DNA from: Paraphoma chrysanthemicola
Taxonomy: Eukaryota; Ascomycota; Dothideomycetes; Pleosporales; Phaeosphaeriaceae
Direction of reading: 5' to 3'
Length of the DNA: 64,000 nt
Assembly: GCA_020744225.1 (NCBI GenBank)
Contig: JAGMWG010000019.1
Location: 1,054,001-1,118,000 of the forward strand
Positions 58,401-64,000 of the stretch are shown here, one piece after another. The translations under genes and the position numbers were made by a program. A model generated the notes under the pieces. It did not search any database and was not told where the DNA came from. It saw only the letters and a list, made by a program, of their open reading frames with translations. Positions within the stretch are counted from its first letter, which is position 1. The number at the start of each line of letters is the position of its first letter.

Positions 58401-61400
58401 GGTATAGATGCAGGTCGAAGTGATCTCTGGCACGGACGCATCGGTTTGTGTCAATTCGCACGCCAGCAAGTGGGGCGAGGCTCCGAGGATCACGCGCTCG
58501 CGTTGCATCGATGTTGGCGGCCGCCTCGTCTTCGAGACGGGCATGCTCGTCGTTGGAGCGTTTTCGTGCGGCTGTCACCAGGTCCTGGAACATGTTGGAA
58601 ATTTTGTCTGCACGCTCTGATGGTCTCACGTGGTTCACGCCCTGTACATCAATCAGTATGAACCAAGGCGAATGTACATAGTGAACATGTCTTTACCTTG
58701 AGACTCTTGGCTAGATACTTCAGCCGCACCAGGGGTCGCTTGAGCATATAGGCCACATCGACTCGCTCGCCGTCCCCGTTGACGACATACCCTTCCGCAT
58801 TGCGTGGCATGCCCTCGTCCCAGGGCGCACCATCGTCGGGGCCTTCGACTACTTTTGAAGGCTTGAACGGGTCATCATCTGCAGAGGCCAGACTGATAAC
58901 GACGTCCTGGAAGCCGAGGCGCCACGAAGCAATGTAGCTGGCGTAGACTCGCTGTGCGCTCTGTGCCCAAGAAATGAATGCATCTGGGTCTTCTTTGGGA
59001 ATGCGCTTGTGCAGTGTCTTGAGGCGCTCCAAACACTCTCCCATCTCGACAATGGGCTTTGTGACGGTTGTCAGGTCGGTGTGGGCTGAGCGAGAGAACA
59101 AGCCGGCCGCCACGGCAGAGTCAGACTTGGACAGGAGGCAGCTCAGTAGGACAGGAATAACACCATCAACAAGCGTGCGCAGCTCTCGCATGTACTTGGT
59201 CTCATCGGAGGCAAGCTCCTTCATGATGTCGCTGACAGTAGCAGTGGCAAGGCGACTCCTATTGGTGCGAATGCTACGAGCAGAGACAATGCTCTTGGTG
59301 CCTGCCGCCTTGGGCATGGACAGGACCGACATCAGATCGGCATGGCTGGCAAGTCTGTTTCTGCGCCTGGTGCTTCTACGACTTACAATGGTCGAAGTCT
59401 CTGGATTAAGCAGCGAGCCCACGTTCGAGGCAGGTACTTCTGTAGCCGTGTAGGTTTCCTCGGAGATGGTGCTGATTTCCGATCCGGTGATTGACGAGGG
59501 AGGAGCTTCTTGGGGCCTGGTGGCGAATGACTCTACAGAAACAATGGTTGAGAGGCGCTTGCCAGTAGACGGGAACCCGCGCTGGACTGCAAGCGGCCGT
59601 GGTCGCAGTGCGAAGCTCTCAATCTCCAAGGCGGAGGATTCTACAGACGACGAAGGCGCGGTCGATGCGATGTCAGATTCTTTGGGATCTAGCAGCAACT
59701 CATCGTCAACGGACGTGGTTTCACGAAGAGGAGAAGATATCGATCGACTCTTGGTGGGCGAGTGCTGGCTGCGCTTCGCACCGCGACGCTTGAGAGTGGG
59801 AGTGGGCGTGAGAGAGACTTCGGCGTCTTTCTCCGGTGTGGGGACGTCGCGTGCGTCATCCGACAAGGTGCTGGCTGGCTCGTCCGGAATGCTGGTGTCT
59901 ATTTTCATTTCGCGGCTGCGTCGCCGTCTCCGCCGCCTGCTACCGCCCCCGCCGCCTCCGCTGCGTGGGAGCGGTTCTTCTGGCTGTTCATCTCTGGATT
60001 CGGTGGAGGCAGTGATGTCGGAGGCGCCGGCCTTGGACTGCAGCTCCAGCGTTGACACCGACTCCTCTGACTTGCGTCTGCGGCTGGAGCTCTTTTCTAC
60101 AAAGGGGTCGGGCGTGGTATCGAGCCAGGCTGCCAGCCGCGTCTCAAAGCCCTTGCTGGGTGGTGTTACGGGCGCGACGGGCTCAAGTGGTGGAGATGCG
60201 ATATTCTGGTCGCTTGTCCTCGGGGAAGACCTGCGATGCCGCCGCCGCCCGCCGCTCGCTATGGGTGCTCGGGGCGAATCGTCGGCAGACACATTGCCCT
60301 GGCTGCGTGGCCGTCGTCGCCGCCGCCGCTCGCGTATCTCGTCGTCGCGCGGTGACGTTATTCTACTGCTCTCGTCGTACTCTACGGTGACAATGTTGGG
60401 CGAGTCGTCGATGAGCGATGTTTCGGATTTCCTCGCTGGTCTCGAGCTTTGCTTGAACGCCGCGCCGCCTTCGTCTGCGGAGAGCGAGCCGCGGGGGGAT
60501 GTTCGCGCGCGCGGTCTGCGGCGCACTTTGATCAGCTCGGGAGGGCTGTGTGGTGGTTGAGGTGATGTGGGCGCGACGCCGTCTTCCTCGCTCTTGATGT
60601 CGACGGCGCTGCCAGAGCCATTGCTCGCTGGACGCTCGTTCTCGGAGCTGTTGGGCTTGGAGGGCCTGCGCTGCTGCTGCTTCTGGGGCCCCTTTTTCTG
60701 GCCGGTGCTCCGGCCAACGTAAGAGACGAGGGCATTGAGCGGCGGGGTGAGGGGAGCGGGGGCCTTGTGCTCTAGCTTGGGGGGCGAGGCGGGTTTGGGC
60801 TCGTCTGCGTCTTCGCGGTCCTTCTTCACAATCTTGGAGGGGCGGACCCAGGCGTTGGGGATGGTCTTGGGGGCGGGGCGGGCCGTGTCCTTGGGCGGCG
60901 ACTGCTTGGTGCGCCAGCGCGAGTCGCTGATGACGCGCTTCTTCGGGGCCGTGGCGACGAGCACCTCGTCGTCGAGCTTGTTGTGGGTGACGGGGGCCTT
61001 CTTGGGGCTGGCGGCGCGCTCCGGGCTGGCATCGGTCGACTTGCGCGGCGTGTGCGCGGGCGACCAGTTGGGCTTGTCGTCGTGGGCGTTTGTCTTTGCC
61101 TTTGCCTTGGGCGTCGTCGTGGTTGTCGTCTGCAGCTTGGGGGGGCTGTCGGCGGGCGCGGGACTCTTGTCTGCATCTGGAGAGGCAGCGGTGGCAGTGG
61201 TGGCGGCGGCGGCGTCTGGGTCGACGTCCTGCTGCCAGCGCTTGATCTTGTCGCGCACGTTGGCGGGCTTGTTGATGCCAATGGCCTTTGCAAAGTCGGG
61301 CCCGTTCATGCTGTTCTGCCCGCTGGCGGCCTTCGTTTTGCCCAGCGTGCCATGCCTCTGTGCGGGCGCAGTGTCGGGGTCACTGGGCAGCGGCGAGACC

Positions 61401-61402
61401 AT
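55486..61402 (-). CDS. Large DH-domain RhoGEF-like protein
   Basis: Exons 61402-58697 and 58641-55486 give about 1,953 aa. The 55-bp intron (58696-58642, GTAAAG, branch CTGAT, TACAG) lies between codons and joins KYLAKSLK to GVNHVRPSERADKI inside the same domain. Residues 1-720 are low-complexity, rich in Ser, Pro and Arg runs. The Dbl-homology domain covers about 724-960 (SDIMKELASDETKYMRELRT, then RPLVRLKYLAKSL). A PH-like part follows (HFDLHLYHTT, LLFCEVDPTGRWLLLPP). After a second disordered stretch, a further PH-like fold lies near the C-terminus (CSIVVTPGKLEVFEI; RRIVITGKTKNEILLDV). Such proteins load GTP on Rho/Cdc42 GTPases to direct polar growth or septation. It recalls fungal Bud3-type GEFs, but I cannot fix the orthologue. 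Confidence 0.8.
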
Positions 61403-61471
61403 CAAGTCTCGCCGTCATCGGGACTGCGGGCAGTGTCGTCGTGACGGGAGGCTGGGGGGACGTTGTGATTA

Positions 61472-61520
61472 TGACCGTGACCGTGACCGTGACCGTGACC
61501 GTGACCGTGACCGTGGCCGT
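61472..61520 (+). repeat. 6-bp tandem repeat (GTGACC)n
   Basis: About eight head-to-tail copies of GTGACC (GGTCAC on the gene strand), the last ending in GTGGCC, 70-120 bp upstream of the RhoGEF-like start codon, so probably in its 5' leader or core promoter. Confidence 0.92.
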
Positions 61521-62162
61521 GTTTGTTGATGTGGGCGCGCGATAGCTTCAGCCGCCCCGCAGTTGGTGTCAGCACGCAGCACGCAAGACGCTTGCGCAGC
61601 GAGTTTAGTAGCGAGCGTAGGGGTTTGGTGGGGGGGGGGGTTTGAAGGTGAAGACGGCCGCTCGCGCTCGCGGTGCGACAGTCATGTACGTCGTGCTGCA
61701 CTGCAGGCTTCCTGCGCGTCGTCGGGCGGCGGGTGCGCAAAACAAGGCTAGACGCCCGATCTGAGCGTCGCGCAGACCATGCACACCACCAACCAACCAC
61801 CAGGAGGACGATAAGCTTCCCGATTGCTTAGCAGGGAAAATGTGCTTGACTGTTCCGGATAAGCATGGCATTATCTACTTCAAGGATACTGTGTATGTCC
61901 GAGTCTCAAGTCTTCCCCAGCCCCCCCCTCCTCTGCGCATGCGAGACACTGCTGTGCATCCCGCCGTCACGTCACGTCGAGTTCTGTCTCGGCATCATCC
62001 ATGGCGGACATCTCGCTTGCCTGTGCGCCACGTGCGGAACTTTGCACAGCCTGGGACACAACCCGGCCACTACTGCAATATTCCTTGGCACATATCCGCC
62101 AACCACACTAGACAGTCTCGCAGTGGTGCGGACACACATGCCCGCCACTCCTTTGTGCTATA

Positions 62163-62199
62163 GGTGTGCATCGCAAGTATAAATGGTCCGATGCACACC
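62163..62199. repeat. Perfect 11-bp inverted repeat around TATAAA
   Basis: GGTGTGCATCG at 62163-62173 and CGATGCACACC at 62189-62199 are exact complements, separated by 15 bp containing AGTATAAATGG. It could be a paired protein site around a TATA box or a hairpin; no gene start is known immediately next to it. Confidence 0.6.
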
Positions 62200-62559
62200 A
62201 CGGTGGATAGCAAGCGTGGTCAGATAGGTATGATATCTCCTGCACCGGGTAGTCGTGTACATCTCTTCTCAAGGTCGGTCGAGGAGCAGATGGTGGATGC
62301 TAGAGGATACGAAGCAGCCATTGGAAATGAAGCGTGCGTGGGGTTGTAAGGGCACAAGATGTTGTTGAGTTATGGAAATGAAAACAAGCGTGGTTTGTGC
62401 TGGATCCTTCGTGCACACTGCTAACGTTCTGCTTGTATGCCTAACAGCTGTATAGCTACGCAGAACATCTAAATTCTACGAGCCATAGCCAGGATTCACC
62501 ATGCTCGCAGCATTATACAGCCCTCCACACCATCGACACAGCGACAAAAAGATGTATGC

Positions 62560-63986
62560 TTATTCATCATCGCCTTCCAAGTCTTCTTCCTCACCACTGT
62601 CGCTATCGTCATCATTGCTCGTGCGAGGGGCGTGTTTTCCACCCTTGACCAAGCCAAACAACTCAACCAATGCATCCACATTCTTCACACCATGAGCCTT
62701 GGCAAAGTCCTCGAGCTTGGCCCACACAAAATCTTGCTTCTTCTTTGCAGTTTCTCTATCGTCGGGCCCATTGCCGAGCTCCTCGGGATAGAGGAAGGGT
62801 ACGACTTTCTCCTTTTTCTCTTCCAGGGTGTGGACAGGGTCGTGGAAAACGATGGGGAAGGCAAGATTCGGGAGTGCATCCAGGGTGATGGATTTGGCAG
62901 CCGCCTCGTAGTCAGCAAGGGCTTCCAGGTGGTGTTCATGCTTGCGGCGCTGTTCGGCACGCTTTTGTTCGTCTATACAACATCAGCAATGGCTGTTTCG
63001 TTGGTGTCTGAAGCGTTGTGCTTACACTTCCTCAGCGCTGTCTTCCCTCCGAAAGACATATCTTGGAACAGCTTCGGGTCTGGCTTCGCAGGCATTCTCC
63101 CCATCTTACCAGTGCCGCCGAACGGCTGCCCACCTTCAAGACCAGCCATTGCTTTTGCAACAACGGCGTGCGCCTTATAATACTCATGTTGCCTATCTCC
63201 ATGGTTGTGGTGATGAAACTGCTGACAGAAGTCGTCTGCATGCATGGTTTCTAGAAGACGCGGTGACCGAAGTTCAAGCTTCTCCTTCAACTGCAACTTG
63301 ATCGTGTCGGACCAATTCTCCACGCCAAGAGACTCAAGCACATTCTGGCCCTCTTTCTTTAGCACCAAGAGCGAAGTGAAGAAATACAGACCGGACATAT
63401 CGGTTACAGCAAGAATATTTAGGAACTCTGGACTAATGTCCAGAATATTGAACTCGGTTTCCTCGCCAAACTCAGCATCAACCACTATTTGTGGCGCAGA
63501 ACGGCGGAATTCCTCATGCCACTGGTCGAGAATCATGTCGCAAACATCTCCACACTTCATCTGCAGTGCGAAGAGGTACAATTCCTGAAGTTCTGTCATT
63601 GACCAGCCAATTGGAGTCTGCAAAAGCAACCGCTCGCCGTCTTCATCAACCTCAATCAAGTCGTGCGTGGGGAGGTCAGTTCGCAAAGTGGGCGATATGC
63701 ATGCGACAAAGCGGGAGATGGTCGATGACCGTACGCTGTCTGCATACTCGATCATTTCGAGACCTGGCTCATGGCTAAGCTGCTCCCGGAGAAACTCAGA
63801 GTACTGAGCTGCAGCTTGACGATCGAGGACAGGGCGGGCCGGGTCGCCATATGGCAGATCAGCGGGTCGGCGCTTGAATGATAGCAAGTCGTGACAAGTC
63901 CAGTTTGCGGAGTAGCGCGCGATATCTCCTTTCAATGCCTCGTTGTTAGCAGGGCGAATCGCGCTCAAAATCGTTCGCGGATTCAT
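62560..63986 (-). CDS. Unrecognised protein with acidic C-terminal tail
   Basis: Exons 63986-63026 and 62972-62560 give 457 aa. The 53-bp intron (63025-62973, GTAAGC, branch CTGAT, TATAG) joins TALRK to YEQKRAEQRRKHEHHLEALA. The start at 63986 is 14 bp from the window edge, so an upstream exon cannot be excluded. The N-terminal two thirds look globular, with several Trp and Cys residues and aliphatic helices (TELQELYLFALQMKCGDVCD). The second exon gives a charged helix, then ALVELFGLVKGGKHAP and an acidic end (SDSGEEEDLEGDDE). No signal peptide or membrane segment. I do not recognise the family; length and splice fit suggest a real conserved gene. Confidence 0.7.
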
Positions 63987-64000
63987 CCTTCGTGAAGGGC

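Larger units (their letters stand above)
61403..62559. promoter_or_regulatory. Upstream region of the RhoGEF-like gene, with simple repeats
   Basis: About 1.15 kb between two minus-strand genes. It holds the RhoGEF-like promoter and leader and the 3' flank of the next gene. Visible elements are the hexamer array at 61472-61520, a run of 11 G at 61630-61640, and a perfect 11-bp inverted repeat at 62163-62199. No coding frame is convincing. Confidence 0.5.

Noticed and set aside
59466..61529. Long plus-strand open frames (364, 264 and other codons) opposite the RhoGEF-like gene
   Set aside because: They are antisense shadows in GC-rich low-complexity sequence; the minus strand carries the DH domain, a good intron and a continuous protein.
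1..64000. tRNA or rRNA genes
   Set aside because: I scanned by eye for T-loop patterns such as GTTCGANNC with matching acceptor stems and found none that folds; a covariance-model scan would be decisive.

Overview
The window is nuclear DNA of a filamentous ascomycete (Pezizomycotina, probably a dothideomycete). Evidence: genes carry short introns (47-75 bp) with GTxxGT donors and CTAAY/CTGAY branch sites; the families are typical of such fungi (Zn2Cys6 regulator, DUF2306 membrane protein, PL11 pectin lyase, CHRD secreted protein); and a large AT-rich block shows the mark of repeat-induced point mutation (RIP). Species cannot be fixed from the sequence.

Layout. (1) 1-16,099 is an ordinary gene-bearing arm: 3' end of a PhoD-type phosphatase; secreted CHRD protein; secreted AstE/AspA-type deacylase; secreted PL11 rhamnogalacturonan lyase; a truncated SDR pseudogene; an intact SDR; a DUF2306 membrane protein; a Zn2Cys6 transcription factor. 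Several are secreted enzymes, fitting growth on plant matter. (2) 16,100-50,290 is a 34-kb AT-rich island with no intact gene. It is a stack of RIP-destroyed transposons nested in each other: pogo/Fot-like element A split by LTR element Gypsy-1; a Copia element split by pogo-like B, pogo-like C and Gypsy-2; and pogo-like D carrying a solo LTR and a tandemly repeated 3' end. A 10-bp satellite of about 535 bp lies near the left edge and a 17-bp array at the right edge. (3) 50,335-64,000 is gene-bearing again: a protein joining a ubiquitin-conjugating (E2) fold to an F-box-like segment and an RG-rich tail; a small secreted acidic protein with Kex2-type sites; a very large (about 1,953 aa) DH-domain RhoGEF-like protein; and an unrecognised conserved-looking protein with an acidic tail.

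How it fits together. No operons are expected and none is seen. The island ends sharply, directly at the stop codon of the transcription factor on the left and 45 bp from the stop codon of the E2/F-box gene on the right, and both genes read as intact. The points most worth a second look are the E2/F-box/RG fusion, the 17-18 bp spaced repeats shared by the termini of all four pogo-like elements, an un-RIPed 17-bp array grown from one of those termini, and an SDR whose catalytic tyrosine position is histidine.
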